The notes under the pieces are model-generated. The model did not search any database. It was not told the DNA's origin and saw only the letters and a program-made list of their open reading frames with translations. A stretch of DNA of 64,000 nucleotides. Origin: Maribacter huludaoensis (GTDB taxonomy: Bacteria > Bacteroidota > Bacteroidia > Flavobacteriales > Flavobacteriaceae). The stretch's first letter is position 1. Every line of letters starts with the position of its first letter. Position numbers and translations under genes: made by a program. The stretch covers positions 229,770 through 293,769 of the forward strand of contig NZ_JARKMS010000005.1 in NCBI RefSeq assembly GCF_029350945.1, written 5' to 3'. Shown in pieces: positions 52,249 through 60,442 of the stretch.

Positions 52249-53394
52249 TTACGCTTCTACGATTTCCTTTAAGACCTTAAGGGTATAATCAATATCCTCT
52301 TTGGAATTATAGGTAGAAAATGAAAAACGCACAGATGGTTTTTTCATATCTTCGGCAGATAAAATCTGAGTAAGCACGTGAGAACCGGCATCACTACCAG
52401 ATTGACAAGCACTACCTTTAGAACAAGCAATACCCTTCATATCCAAGTTGAACAACAGCAACATTGCTTTTTCTTCTGTAATTGGTAAACATACATTTAC
52501 CAAAGTATAAGTACTCTTCTGCAAATTGCCCGAATGGCCATTAAACTTTGCGCCAGGTATTTCTTTGTTCACCTGATCTATGAAGTAAGATTTTAATCCT
52601 TCAACGTATTTCTTTTCCTCGTCTAAGTTGTCGTACGCATGTATAAATGCCTCTTCAAGACCTACGATATTATGAAAAGATTCTGTTCCCGCTCTTAAAC
52701 CACGTTCTTGAGAACCGCCGGAAATCATACAACTTAAACCTGAATTTTTACGAATAAAGGCAAAGCCAATTCCTTTTGGTCCGTGAAATTTATGCGCTGC
52801 GGCCGCTAAAAAATCTATAGGAAATGCTTTGACATCCCATTTATAATGACCTAATGACTGAACTGTGTCCGAATGTACAAGTGCTCCATATTTTTTGGAC
52901 AACAGGGTAACTTCTTCTAAATTAATTTTATTTCCTATTTCATTGTTCACGTGCATTAAGCTGACCATTTTTTTAGAATCATCTTTTTGTAAAAGCGACT
53001 CTAAATGAGTCAAATCTGGATTGCCAAAAGAATCTAAATCTACATATAGCAGCTGAATCAACCCCTTTTGCTCCAATTCTTCTACAGTATGCAATACTGC
53101 ATGGTGCTCTATTCTAGAAGTAATAATGGTTTTTACGTCCAAATCACGTACCGCACATCTAATAATCATATTATCTGCCTCTGTTCCACCAGAAGTGAAT
53201 ATGATTTCTGATGGTTGTGCATTAATATATTTAGCAATAGTTTTACGCGCACTTTCTATAGCAGTTTTTGCAGTTCTCCCAAAACTATGTGTAGAAGAAG
53301 GATTACCATAAACAGCTAAAGCCTCCTGCATTTTTGCGATTACATTAGGATGAACCTGTGTAGTGGCGGCATTATCTAAATATACTTGTTTCAT
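52249..53394 (-). CDS. Cysteine desulfurase (NifS/IscS-type)
   Basis: A 381-residue class V PLP aminotransferase fold enzyme that takes sulfur from cysteine. It has FTSGGTEADNMII near 67, LVHSDTVQSLGHYKWD near 173, the Schiff-base Lys in AAHKFHGPKGIGF near 204, and the active-site Cys within IACSKGSACQSGS near 323. The length and the CSKGSACQSG loop fit group I NifS/IscS. It could feed iron-sulfur clusters, thio-tRNA, or the rhodanese of the molybdenum cluster; no isc or suf genes are adjacent. Two TATTTTTG boxes lie in the 60 nt upstream. Confidence 0.93.
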   Translation of the reverse strand: MKQVYLDNAATTQVHPNVIAKMQEALAVYGNPSSTHSFGRTAKTAIESARKTIAKYINAQPSEIIFTSGGTEADNMIIRCAVRDLDVKTIITSRIEHHAVLHTVEELEQKGLIQLLYVDLDSFGNPDLTHLESLLQKDDSKKMVSLMHVNNEIGNKINLEEVTLLSKKYGALVHSDTVQSLGHYKWDVKAFPIDFLAAAAHKFHGPKGIGFAFIRKNSGLSCMISGGSQERGLRAGTESFHNIVGLEEAFIHAYDNLDEEKKYVEGLKSYFIDQVNKEIPGAKFNGHSGNLQKSTYTLVNVCLPITEEKAMLLLFNLDMKGIACSKGSACQSGSDAGSHVLTQILSAEDMKKPSVRFSFSTYNSKEDIDYTLKVLKEIVEA

Positions 53395-53405
53395 AAATAA
53401 ATGAT

Positions 53406-53430
53406 CAAAAATAAATAATGAACAAAAATA
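53406..53430 (-). promoter_or_regulatory. Two candidate -7 boxes before the cysteine desulfurase
   Basis: The minus strand has TATTTTTG at 53423-53430 and again at 53406-53413, 36 and 19 nt in front of the ATG. Each fits TAnnTTTG; a -33 element is not obvious for either. Confidence 0.35.
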
Positions 53431-53485
53431 GTTAATTAACCTATAATTGAAGGAGATGCGACAGACAGATTTATAAATTTTAAAT

Positions 53486-53493
53486 TAAATTTG
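53486..53493 (+). promoter_or_regulatory. -7 box (TAAATTTG) directly before the lipoprotein gene
   Basis: TAAATTTG matches TAnnTTTG and ends 4 nt before the ATG at 53498, predicting a leaderless mRNA. Confidence 0.4.
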
Positions 53494-53497
53494 AAGC

Positions 53498-54004
53498 ATG
53501 AAAAAATACCTAATAATTGGTTGTTCCATTTTGTTCTTTGCTTGTAATGACGGAGACCTACAAATAGAGACCGTAGATTTTGATAGTATTGAGACCGTTC
53601 AAAGTTGTGATGACATTTCCGCTACGACCGAAAATGTACTTTTTAAAATAAATGGTGATGAAGCTTTAATTTTAAACTTGCCCAGTGGCCTTTTAAAAAA
53701 TGAGGTTTCAACCACTGAAATTGAAAGTATTATACCCGGAAATTCTCAAATTAGCTATCGCATTTTTTCCGAAACTGTAACTAGTAGCTATTTTTGCGAT
53801 TCTCCACCACCACTTACACCCACCGTTCTAGAAGAAATTGAAGCTGAAGCTGGGAGTATATTCGTAACCACGACTACTGAAGATGATATTACTTACACAC
53901 ATAACATTCAACTAAGCGGTATTACTTTTTTGAATGAAAACGGAAGTAGAATAACAGATTTACAGGTAAACGAATTTGGAACTGTAACTACTACTGTAGA
54001 TTAG
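53498..54004 (+). CDS. Predicted lipoprotein, unknown function
   Basis: A 168-residue lipoprotein (signal to FFACND, Cys at about residue 16). The mature region is acidic and Thr/Ser-rich, with three further Cys residues (VQSCDDIS near 37, SYFCDSPPP near 99) and beta-like alternation. I do not recognise a family. It is a single gene with a -7 box 4 nt upstream. Its stop codon is immediately followed by the stop codon of the convergent Smr gene. Confidence 0.75.
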   Translation: MKKYLIIGCSILFFACNDGDLQIETVDFDSIETVQSCDDISATTENVLFKINGDEALILNLPSGLLKNEVSTTEIESIIPGNSQISYRIFSETVTSSYFCDSPPPLTPTVLEEIEAEAGSIFVTTTTEDDITYTHNIQLSGITFLNENGSRITDLQVNEFGTVTTTVD

Positions 54005-54547
54005 CTAGTAGTTTTGAAAAATATAAACTTCGGTTGCACCTAACCCGTATTTTTGATAATCTGCATCATAATATTTTACATTGTCGTATTTTCTGAACAA
54101 GTAACCCAGTTCTTCTTTTAATACGCCCTCACCAACACCATGTATAAAAACAATTTTTTGTATTCTTTTACTAATAGCAAAATCTAATTGTCGTTTTGCG
54201 GTATCTAACTGTAAAGTAAGCATATCAAACTTACTTATAGATTTAGGGTTTTTGATCAATTGATTGATGTGCAGATCAACTTCCATTTTAGGAGCCGTTC
54301 GCTCTTTTGCCTTTACAACTGTAGCCTTTCTTCGCTTGGGAAGTTCCTTCTCCTTTTTAATTTTAGCAACCTCATAATTGGACACCCGTATATCATCGGC
54401 AATTAAAACCAGTTCATGTGCTGCAAAAGTCAAAGGAAAACCATCATCACTTAAGATAGTAATATTATCACCGCTTATAGATTGGACAACACCTTTTATG
54501 ACATCATCAATAGTTTCTACGGTATCACCAATATTAAAATGAGGCAT
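54005..54547 (-). CDS. Smr domain protein
   Basis: A 180-residue protein. The N-terminal half (about 1-55) is a small beta domain starting MPHFNIGDTVETID, then a Lys-rich linker (about 60-90), then an Smr domain with MEVDLHINQL near 92 and the IHGVGEGVLKEELGYLF motif near 137. Smr domains nick DNA or RNA and occur at the C-terminus of MutS2 or alone. A stand-alone short form could be a nuclease or binding factor. The ATG at 54547 is chosen; an in-frame TTG at 54568 overlaps a TATTTTTG box (54566-54573). Confidence 0.87.
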   Translation of the reverse strand: MPHFNIGDTVETIDDVIKGVVQSISGDNITILSDDGFPLTFAAHELVLIADDIRVSNYEVAKIKKEKELPKRRKATVVKAKERTAPKMEVDLHINQLIKNPKSISKFDMLTLQLDTAKRQLDFAISKRIQKIVFIHGVGEGVLKEELGYLFRKYDNVKYYDADYQKYGLGATEVYIFQNY

Positions 54548-54565
54548 GTTTTTATTTTGAATACA

Positions 54566-54573
54566 CAAAAATA
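54566..54573 (-). promoter_or_regulatory. -7 box (TATTTTTG) for the Smr gene
   Basis: TATTTTTG on the minus strand ends 18 nt before the ATG at 54547. Its location also argues against starting the Smr protein at the in-frame TTG at 54568. Confidence 0.45.
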
Positions 54574-54606
54574 ATGGTAATTTTCCGACTATTAATTTAT
54601 TTACAG

Positions 54607-54912
54607 ATGCGCCTTAAGGCATTATTTATTTTTTTGGGACTAGAAAATTTTATGCTACCCTGTTTCACAAAGCAAATATTAGGGGTTGATTGTCCTGGTT
54701 GCGGTTTACAACGATCGCTCTTATTTTTAATTAAAGGGGAGTTTACATCAGCATTTTTAATGTATCCGGCAATTTATCCAATGCTTTTACTTTTTGGCTT
54801 TTTAGGATTAAATAAATTATACCCTTTTAGACATTCAAATACAATTACAATTACGCTTATGGTCAGTACCGTAGGTTTTATATTAACCAATTATATTTTA
54901 AAATTCATCTAA
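54607..54912 (+). CDS. DUF2752 small membrane protein
   Basis: A 101-residue membrane protein with the DUF2752 signature GVDCPGCGLQRSLLFLIKGEF near 27 (two Cys in CPGCG) and a downstream YPAIYPMLLLFGFLGL helix. About two to three helices. I start at ATG 54607; an upstream ATG at 54574 (11 more residues) would leave only 26 bp between it and the divergent Smr start, too little for two promoters. The family is common beside small 'CCC motif' membrane proteins, as here. The CPGCG motif hints at metal or redox chemistry, unproven. Confidence 0.82.
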   Translation: MRLKALFIFLGLENFMLPCFTKQILGVDCPGCGLQRSLLFLIKGEFTSAFLMYPAIYPMLLLFGFLGLNKLYPFRHSNTITITLMVSTVGFILTNYILKFI

Positions 54913-54930
54913 TAACTAAACCTTTAAATT

Positions 54931-55269
54931 ATGGAACAACAAAAATTACCTAATGTTACTATCGCTCTTATTCTGAGTATCGTCTCTTTTTTTTGCTGCT
55001 GTTTAAGTGCTGGTATTGGAGGTATTATCATGTCTGGAATTGCGTTGATTTTGGTTAATAAAGACACTAAAACTTATCAAGAAAACCCTCAAGAGTATTC
55101 TAATTTCAGTACACTTAAAACAACTAAAATTGTTGCTATAATTGGACTTGTTTTAGGAGCTTTATCCTTATTATGGACAGTTTACTCTATAGTTTCTATG
55201 GGCGGATGGGATGCATACATGGAGCAAACCTCTGAAATTTATGAACAACTTGGAATACCAATGGAATAA
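54931..55269 (+). CDS. CCC-motif small membrane protein
   Basis: A 112-residue membrane protein with a Phe-Cys-Cys-Cys stretch in its first helix (IVSFFCCCLSAGIGG near 17) and a second hydrophobic helix near 68-90. Between them is a cytoplasmic-like loop with the NPQEYSNFSTLKTTK pattern repeated in its neighbour. This family is known only as hypothetical CCC-motif or DUF4190-like proteins. The neighbouring gene begins right after the stop (TAA then ATG), so the two are made together. Confidence 0.8.
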   Translation: MEQQKLPNVTIALILSIVSFFCCCLSAGIGGIIMSGIALILVNKDTKTYQENPQEYSNFSTLKTTKIVAIIGLVLGALSLLWTVYSIVSMGGWDAYMEQTSEIYEQLGIPME

Positions 55270-55581
55270 ATGAATAACTCAGAATTTCAACAAATACCAG
55301 GTTCAAGCAACGCATTAACTTTTGGCATTTTATCAATTGTACTGACCCTTTTCTGTTGCGGTCCTTTTGGGGCTATATTCAGTTTCATTGGTCTGAGCAA
55401 TGCTAAAACAGCAAAAAGACATTATGAGGCTAATCCTGGTAATTATAGAGGATATGAAAATATTAGTACGGGAAGAATTCTTTCTTATGTAGGTTTAGCT
55501 TTAGCCCTTATATATCTAGTGTTTTGTATTCTATATTTCGGATTGATCATCGCTTTCTTTGCTACAGCCGATTTTCAATAA
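55270..55581 (+). CDS. CCC-motif/DUF4190-like small membrane protein, second copy
   Basis: A 103-residue relative of the preceding protein: LTLFCCGPFGAIFSFIGLS near 26 in the first helix, a NPGNYRGYENISTGRIL loop near 58 that parallels NPQEYSNFSTLKTTKIV in the neighbour, and a second helix near 77-98. The Cys triplet is reduced to CC. Two copies in tandem suggest a hetero-oligomer. Ends at a strong bidirectional terminator. Function unknown. Confidence 0.8.
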   Translation: MNNSEFQQIPGSSNALTFGILSIVLTLFCCGPFGAIFSFIGLSNAKTAKRHYEANPGNYRGYENISTGRILSYVGLALALIYLVFCILYFGLIIAFFATADFQ

Positions 55582-55594
55582 GGAAATAACAATC

Positions 55595-55632
55595 AAAAAA
55601 AAATCCCCGATGTACATCGGGGATTTTTTTTA
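55595..55632. terminator. Bidirectional terminator between the CCC-motif genes and rocD
   Basis: AAATCCCCGATG, short TA, then CATCGGGGATTT form a long stem with A-runs to the left and T-runs to the right. It serves both the plus-strand membrane protein genes and minus-strand rocD. Confidence 0.93.
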
Positions 55633-55635
55633 TTT

Positions 55636-56916
55636 CTAGTTTTTAAACTCTTGCAAAGTTTTTATAATTATGGAAACACAATCTAGAAGTTGTTCTTTGG
55701 TCATCACCAATGGTGGTGCAAACCTTATGATATTACCATGCGTAGGTTTTGCAAGCAATCCGTTTTCTTTTAAGGCCATACAAATATCCCATGCAGTAGA
55801 ACTATCTTCACTGTCATTAATAAGAATTGCATTTAAAAGACCTTTACCTCTAACACTATTTACCAAATCTGTAGTAGGTATAAACTTATTAAGTTCGGCC
55901 CTAAAAAGCTCTCCTAGCTCAAAGGCATTATCAGCAAGCTCCTCATCCTTTACCACCTCAAGAGCGGCCATACCAACAGCAGCGGCAATTGGGTTACCAC
56001 CAAAAGTACTTCCATGGTTACCTGGGCGTATAACACCCATAATATTATCATTTGCCAAAACTGCAGAAACAGGATATGCTCCACCAGATAAAGCTTTACC
56101 TAAAATTAGAATATCAGGTTTAATCTCTGGTATGCCGCTACAATGTTTATCTGAACAAGAACAGTTACCACATGTAGCCAATAGACGACCTGTTCTTGCT
56201 ATACCCGTTTGTACTTCATCTGCAATGAACAAAACATTGTATTTTTCGCACAAAGCTTTTGCTCCGCTTAGGTAACCTTCAGAAGGTACATAAACACCTG
56301 CTTCACCTTGTATTGGCTCTACCAAAAATCCGGCAACATTGGAATTTGATTTTAAAACCTCTTCAAGGGCAGATAAATTATCGTACTCTATTTTTATGAA
56401 TCCATCCGTATATGGTCCAAAATTCTTTCGAGCTACCGGGTCATTTGAAAAAGAAATAATTGTTGTTGTACGACCGTGAAAGTTATTTTCACAAACAATT
56501 ATTTCTGCATTGTTCTCAGCAATACCTTTTTCTTCGTAAGCCCATTTTCTACAAATTTTAAGAGCTGTTTCTACAGCTTCAGCACCTGTATTCATAGGCA
56601 ACAACTTATCAAAATGAAAAGTTTCGGTGGCATACTTTTCATATTTACCCAACATATCGTTGTAAAATGCCCTAGAAGTCAAAGTCAATGTTTTGGCTTG
56701 TTCTGTCATGGCATTTACAATTTTTGGGTGACAGTGCCCTTGGTTTACCGCAGAGTAAGCGGAAAGAAAATCATAGTATTTTTTTCCTTCCACATCCCAA
56801 ACATGAACACCTTCCCCTCTGCTTAATACAACAGGTAATGGGTGGTAATTGTGGGCACCGTGTTTTTCTTCTAATGCAATAGCATCTTTAGAAGTGATGT
56901 TTTCTAAAATTGACAT
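55636..56916 (-). CDS. rocD: Ornithine aminotransferase with a cysteine-rich insertion
   Basis: A 426-residue class III PLP aminotransferase; ornithine and 2-oxoglutarate give glutamate semialdehyde and glutamate. It has NTGAEAVETALKICRKW near 109, FHGRTTTIISFSND near 145, FIADEVQTGIARTGR near 229 and ILGKALSGGAYPVS near 270 with the Schiff-base Lys. Between RLLAT and KPDILILGK lies CGNCSCSDKHCSG, four Cys in 11 residues, absent from the OATs I know best (human, Bacillus). It could bind a metal or act as a redox switch. The rest is canonical. Single-gene unit. Confidence 0.94.
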   Translation of the reverse strand: MSILENITSKDAIALEEKHGAHNYHPLPVVLSRGEGVHVWDVEGKKYYDFLSAYSAVNQGHCHPKIVNAMTEQAKTLTLTSRAFYNDMLGKYEKYATETFHFDKLLPMNTGAEAVETALKICRKWAYEEKGIAENNAEIIVCENNFHGRTTTIISFSNDPVARKNFGPYTDGFIKIEYDNLSALEEVLKSNSNVAGFLVEPIQGEAGVYVPSEGYLSGAKALCEKYNVLFIADEVQTGIARTGRLLATCGNCSCSDKHCSGIPEIKPDILILGKALSGGAYPVSAVLANDNIMGVIRPGNHGSTFGGNPIAAAVGMAALEVVKDEELADNAFELGELFRAELNKFIPTTDLVNSVRGKGLLNAILINDSEDSSTAWDICMALKENGLLAKPTHGNIIRFAPPLVMTKEQLLDCVSIIIKTLQEFKN

Positions 56917-57164
56917 GATAAAAATTACTTTAAATAAAACTTTAGCAATTCCTTCTATACCTTTTTCCTTTCAAATCCCGAAAAAGACATCGGGGAGAAA
57001 ATTCAGCGTGGGAGAGAAATCATCCTGTAGAATTACAAACTTAATAAATATTTTTTTTCAACCAACATAAAATGCAAAAGAACCTATGAACTACCATAAA
57101 ATGTGACCTTTAACAAAATTTGGTGTCTTAAAGAATACAACCAATTTATTATAAAAAGAACACT

Positions 57165-58337
57165 ATGAATTATTTAGAGAATGTGATGACCAGCCTTTCC
57201 AATTCCGTTGGCGATTTTTTACCAACCACAATTGGCGCAATACTTATCCTATTAATAGGATGGTTCATTGCAGGATTTTTAAAAAGGCTTATTACAAAAT
57301 TAATTAAGCGAACCAATGTAGACAGCAAACTTGGCACAGGCAAAGTGGTACTTTCCTCCTTTATAGGAAAATTAGTATACTTCTTTATCATGATTTTTGT
57401 TTTTATGTTGGCTTTAGAAAAGCTGGGCATGACGAGTGTTCTAGATCCCGTTAAAAATTTACTTAACGGCTTTACGGATTACATACCTAACATAGTTGGT
57501 GCAGGCTTGGTAGGCTATATAGGTTATATGCTTGCGACTATCGTATCTGAATTAGTAGGACTTTCAGGTGAAACAATACAAAGTTTTGTACCTAAATTGA
57601 AACTACCGGAGAATTTAGATTTAGTGAACATTCTTAAAAAAGTTGTTTTCATCTTCATATTCATACCCTTATTGATCACAGCATTGAACATCTTAAATAT
57701 GGATGCTATCTCTGTTCCTGCAACCCATATGCTAGAACAATTTTTTACTGCCATACCAAAAATCATCGTTGCGGTTCTTATTCTTTTAATCTTCGTTATA
57801 GGTGGTAGATTTGTTTCAGGTTTGGTAACCGATCTATTAGAAAGTTTAAATTTAGACGGTATTGTTGATAGAATGAACTTAAGTAGTTTGTCATCAAAAA
57901 CAAATCTTGCCAAACTAATTGGTAACGTTGTTTACTTTTTTATAGTGCTTTTTGGTATTACCACTGCATTAGAAAAATTAGAATTTGAAAAACTTACCAA
58001 TGTTTTGGATACCTTAGTTGGCGTTTCTGGAAACATACTATTCGGTTTGGTCATTTTAATTATTGGAAACTGGATTGCATCTACAGCGCATAAAGCGATG
58101 GCCAAAGACGAAAACAGCCTTTTTGTTGCATCAATTGTAAGAATGTGCATATTGGCAATTTTCTTGGCAATGGGCCTTAAGACAATGGGTATTGGAGATG
58201 AAATTATTAATATGGCCTTTGGTATTACATTAGGTACCATTGCAGTAACCATAGCATTATCATTTGGGCTAGGTGGCAGAGAAGCTGCAGGCAAGCAAAT
58301 GGAAAGAATTTTAAATAAATTCAATAAAAACAAGTAA
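57165..58337 (+). CDS. Mechanosensitive-channel-like TM-helix-repeat membrane protein
   Basis: A 390-residue membrane protein with about ten hydrophobic helices, in repeats of a conserved TM-helix unit of which examples are AILILLIGWFIAGFLKRLI near 24, ILILLIFVIGGRFVSGLV near 206 and GLVILIIGNWIASTAHKA near 293. It ends with AVTIALSFGLGGREAAGKQM, a pattern found at the pore end of MscS-related channels, but the MscS beta domain that should follow is missing. It may be a channel-like protein or a solute-gating relative. It is transcribed alone and followed by a terminator. Confidence 0.85.
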   Translation: MNYLENVMTSLSNSVGDFLPTTIGAILILLIGWFIAGFLKRLITKLIKRTNVDSKLGTGKVVLSSFIGKLVYFFIMIFVFMLALEKLGMTSVLDPVKNLLNGFTDYIPNIVGAGLVGYIGYMLATIVSELVGLSGETIQSFVPKLKLPENLDLVNILKKVVFIFIFIPLLITALNILNMDAISVPATHMLEQFFTAIPKIIVAVLILLIFVIGGRFVSGLVTDLLESLNLDGIVDRMNLSSLSSKTNLAKLIGNVVYFFIVLFGITTALEKLEFEKLTNVLDTLVGVSGNILFGLVILIIGNWIASTAHKAMAKDENSLFVASIVRMCILAIFLAMGLKTMGIGDEIINMAFGITLGTIAVTIALSFGLGGREAAGKQMERILNKFNKNK

Positions 58338-58361
58338 TATATAAAGCTGCTTAATTATTTA

Positions 58362-58402
58362 AGGTCAGGGAATCTAATAGTCAAGATTTCCTGACTTTTT
58401 TA
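58362..58402 (+). terminator. Terminator after the channel gene
   Basis: GTCAGGGAATCT and AGATTTCCTGAC form a 12-bp stem with one G-T pair, followed by TTTTTTTA. Confidence 0.85.
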
Positions 58403-58509
58403 TTTCATACAAATAGGTCAAAAAATCATTAAATAGATGAACGGTCATTTTTAACTAAATATAACAAGTGTACACTGTTTATTAGTTATTATAAATGCCA
58501 AGGGATGCT

Positions 58510-58517
58510 TATTTTTG
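58510..58517 (+). promoter_or_regulatory. -7 box (TATTTTTG) directly before rlmD
   Basis: TATTTTTG ends 4 nt before the ATG at 58522, predicting a leaderless transcript. It also excludes the in-frame ATG at 58495, which lies upstream of the box. Confidence 0.45.
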
Positions 58518-58521
58518 CCTC

Positions 58522-59934
58522 ATGCGAAAAAAGACAAAGCGAGTAGTTTTTGAAAACGTAGTGGTGACCGATGCCGCAGCAAAAGGTAAAACCATAGGTA
58601 AAGCCCCAGATGGAAGGGTTATTTTCTTGAACAACACCGTACCTGGTGATGTAGTAGATGTACAAACTACAAAAAAGCGTAAAGCATATTTTGAAGGCAC
58701 AGCTATTAACTTTCATACACTTTCAGATAAAAGAGTAGATCCGGTCTGTCAGCATTTTAATGTTTGCGGCGGTTGCAAATGGCAAGACATGGGTTACGAA
58801 CACCAGCTATATTATAAGCAAAAAGAAGTAGAAAACAACCTTAAAAGAATTGGGCATTTAGATTTACCAGAACTTACACCAATTTTAGGTTCTGAGCAAC
58901 AATACTTCTATAGAAACAAAATGGAATTTTCTTTTTCAGACAGTCGTTGGTTAACGCTAGATGAAGTAAGATCGGATAACCAAATCGAGGATCGTAATGC
59001 CTTAGGTTTTCATATACCTGGTATGTGGGACAAGATATTGGATATTAAGAAATGTCATTTACAAAAAGATCCGTCCAACGCCATTAGATTGGAAACCAAA
59101 AAATTTGCAACGGAAAACGGATTAACATTTTTTAACCCTAGAAACCAATATGGGTTACTACGTACATTAATGATACGTACCAGTTCTATTGGTGAAATTA
59201 TGGTTTTGGTTCAGTTTTTTGAAAATGACGAAGAAAAAAGAGCATTGCTTTTAAATCATCTTTCTTCAACATTCCCAGAGATTACATCTTTGTTATATGT
59301 CATCAATCCAAAACAGAACGATACCATTTACGATCAAGAAATTATTTGTTTTGCTGGTAGAGACCATATTTTTGAAGAAATGGAAGGTTTGAAATTTAAG
59401 ATCAATGCAAAATCCTTTTATCAAACAAATTCAGAACAGGCATACGAGCTATACAAAATCACCAGAAATTTTGCCGATTTAAAAGGCGATGAATTGGTAT
59501 ATGACCTCTATACAGGTACTGGAACTATAGCACAATTCGTTTCTAAGAAAGCAAAAAAGGTAGTTGGTATAGAATCTGTACCTGAAGCAATTTTAGATGC
59601 CAAGGCAAACGCAGAGCGAAACGAAATTGAAAACGTTGATTTCTTTGTTGGCGATATGAAAAATGTTTTCAACGAACAGTTTATTGCCCAAAACGGTATA
59701 CCAGATGTAATTATCACCGATCCTCCAAGAGATGGTATGCACAAAGATGTAGTACAACAAATATTGAATATTGCACCTAATAAAGTAGTTTACGTGAGTT
59801 GCAACAGCGCAACCCAGGCAAGGGATTTAGAACTAATGAAAGAGATGTACAATATAACAAAGGTTCAGCCAGTAGACATGTTTCCACAGACCCATCACGT
59901 AGAAAATGTTGTACTTTTAGAAAAGAAAGTTTAG
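58522..59934 (+). CDS. rlmD: 23S rRNA (uracil-5)-methyltransferase RlmD
   Basis: A 470-residue enzyme that methylates uracil in 23S rRNA. The N-terminal TRAM domain (about 5-65) starts VVFENVVVTDAAAKGK. Iron-sulfur Cys residues lie in PVCQHFNVCGGCKWQDM near 75, with a further Cys near 180 (IKKCHLQ). The C-terminal SAM domain has YDLYTGTGTIAQF near 330, TDPPRDGMH near 400 and the catalytic SCNSATQARDL near 425. I start at 58522 rather than 58495, because a -7 box lies between the two. It is followed directly by DUF6452 and DUF6048 genes. Confidence 0.94.
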   Translation: MRKKTKRVVFENVVVTDAAAKGKTIGKAPDGRVIFLNNTVPGDVVDVQTTKKRKAYFEGTAINFHTLSDKRVDPVCQHFNVCGGCKWQDMGYEHQLYYKQKEVENNLKRIGHLDLPELTPILGSEQQYFYRNKMEFSFSDSRWLTLDEVRSDNQIEDRNALGFHIPGMWDKILDIKKCHLQKDPSNAIRLETKKFATENGLTFFNPRNQYGLLRTLMIRTSSIGEIMVLVQFFENDEEKRALLLNHLSSTFPEITSLLYVINPKQNDTIYDQEIICFAGRDHIFEEMEGLKFKINAKSFYQTNSEQAYELYKITRNFADLKGDELVYDLYTGTGTIAQFVSKKAKKVVGIESVPEAILDAKANAERNEIENVDFFVGDMKNVFNEQFIAQNGIPDVIITDPPRDGMHKDVVQQILNIAPNKVVYVSCNSATQARDLELMKEMYNITKVQPVDMFPQTHHVENVVLLEKKV

Positions 59935-59935
59935 G

Positions 59936-60442
59936 ATGAGAAAATTTCAATACGGGTTATTATTATTGCTTGTTATTATTTCTATATCGTCATGCGAAAA
60001 AGACGATATCTGTGTAGAAGGAGATACTCCCCTACTGGTTATAGAGTTTTACGATATTTCAGATACATCCACCTTAAAAGAAGTTCCAACTTTAAGGGTT
60101 GTTGGTGTAGGACAGAATATTACCGTAAATACAGTGACAGATCGCAGTAATTTGAGCACTATTTCCATACCGCTAAAAACAGATGAAGACAGTACTAGCT
60201 TTATATTAATTAATAGCTCAGCATCTGATGATGATAGTGCCGAATCAGGAAACCTAGACACCATTAATTTCTCTTATTCCAGGATTGAAGATTTTCTTTC
60301 ACGCGGATGCGGTTTTATTGTCAATTATGATGAACTAACAGCAAATGTAACAGCAGATACCGATAATTGGATTCAAGATATAGAAATAACACAATCGTTA
60401 GTCACTAACTCAGATTCTACACATGTCAAGATTTTTCACTAA
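59936..60442 (+). CDS. DUF6452 lipoprotein
   Basis: A 168-residue lipoprotein (signal to SISSC, Cys at about residue 20). After the signal comes CEKDDICVEGDTPLLVIEFYD, the family's typical opening, and a Cys in SRGCGFIVNYDELT near 130. DUF6452 is a flavobacterial family next to rlmD and DUF6048 in many genomes as I recall. Function unknown. It starts one base after the rlmD stop and its 3' end overlaps the next start by 20 nt. Confidence 0.85.
   Translation: MRKFQYGLLLLLVIISISSCEKDDICVEGDTPLLVIEFYDISDTSTLKEVPTLRVVGVGQNITVNTVTDRSNLSTISIPLKTDEDSTSFILINSSASDDDSAESGNLDTINFSYSRIEDFLSRGCGFIVNYDELTANVTADTDNWIQDIEITQSLVTNSDSTHVKIFH

Noticed and set aside
55670-56275. Open frame (201 codons) opposite rocD
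   Set aside because: Mirrors the conserved aminotransferase; no start context and no domain.
56970-57000. CCCGA-TCGGG small hairpin upstream of the channel gene
   Set aside because: Stem of five base pairs with an eight-base loop and no U-run; too weak for a terminator.
58495-58521. ATG at 58495 as rlmD start
   Set aside because: The -7 box at 58510-58517 lies between it and the next ATG, so it is probably not transcribed.
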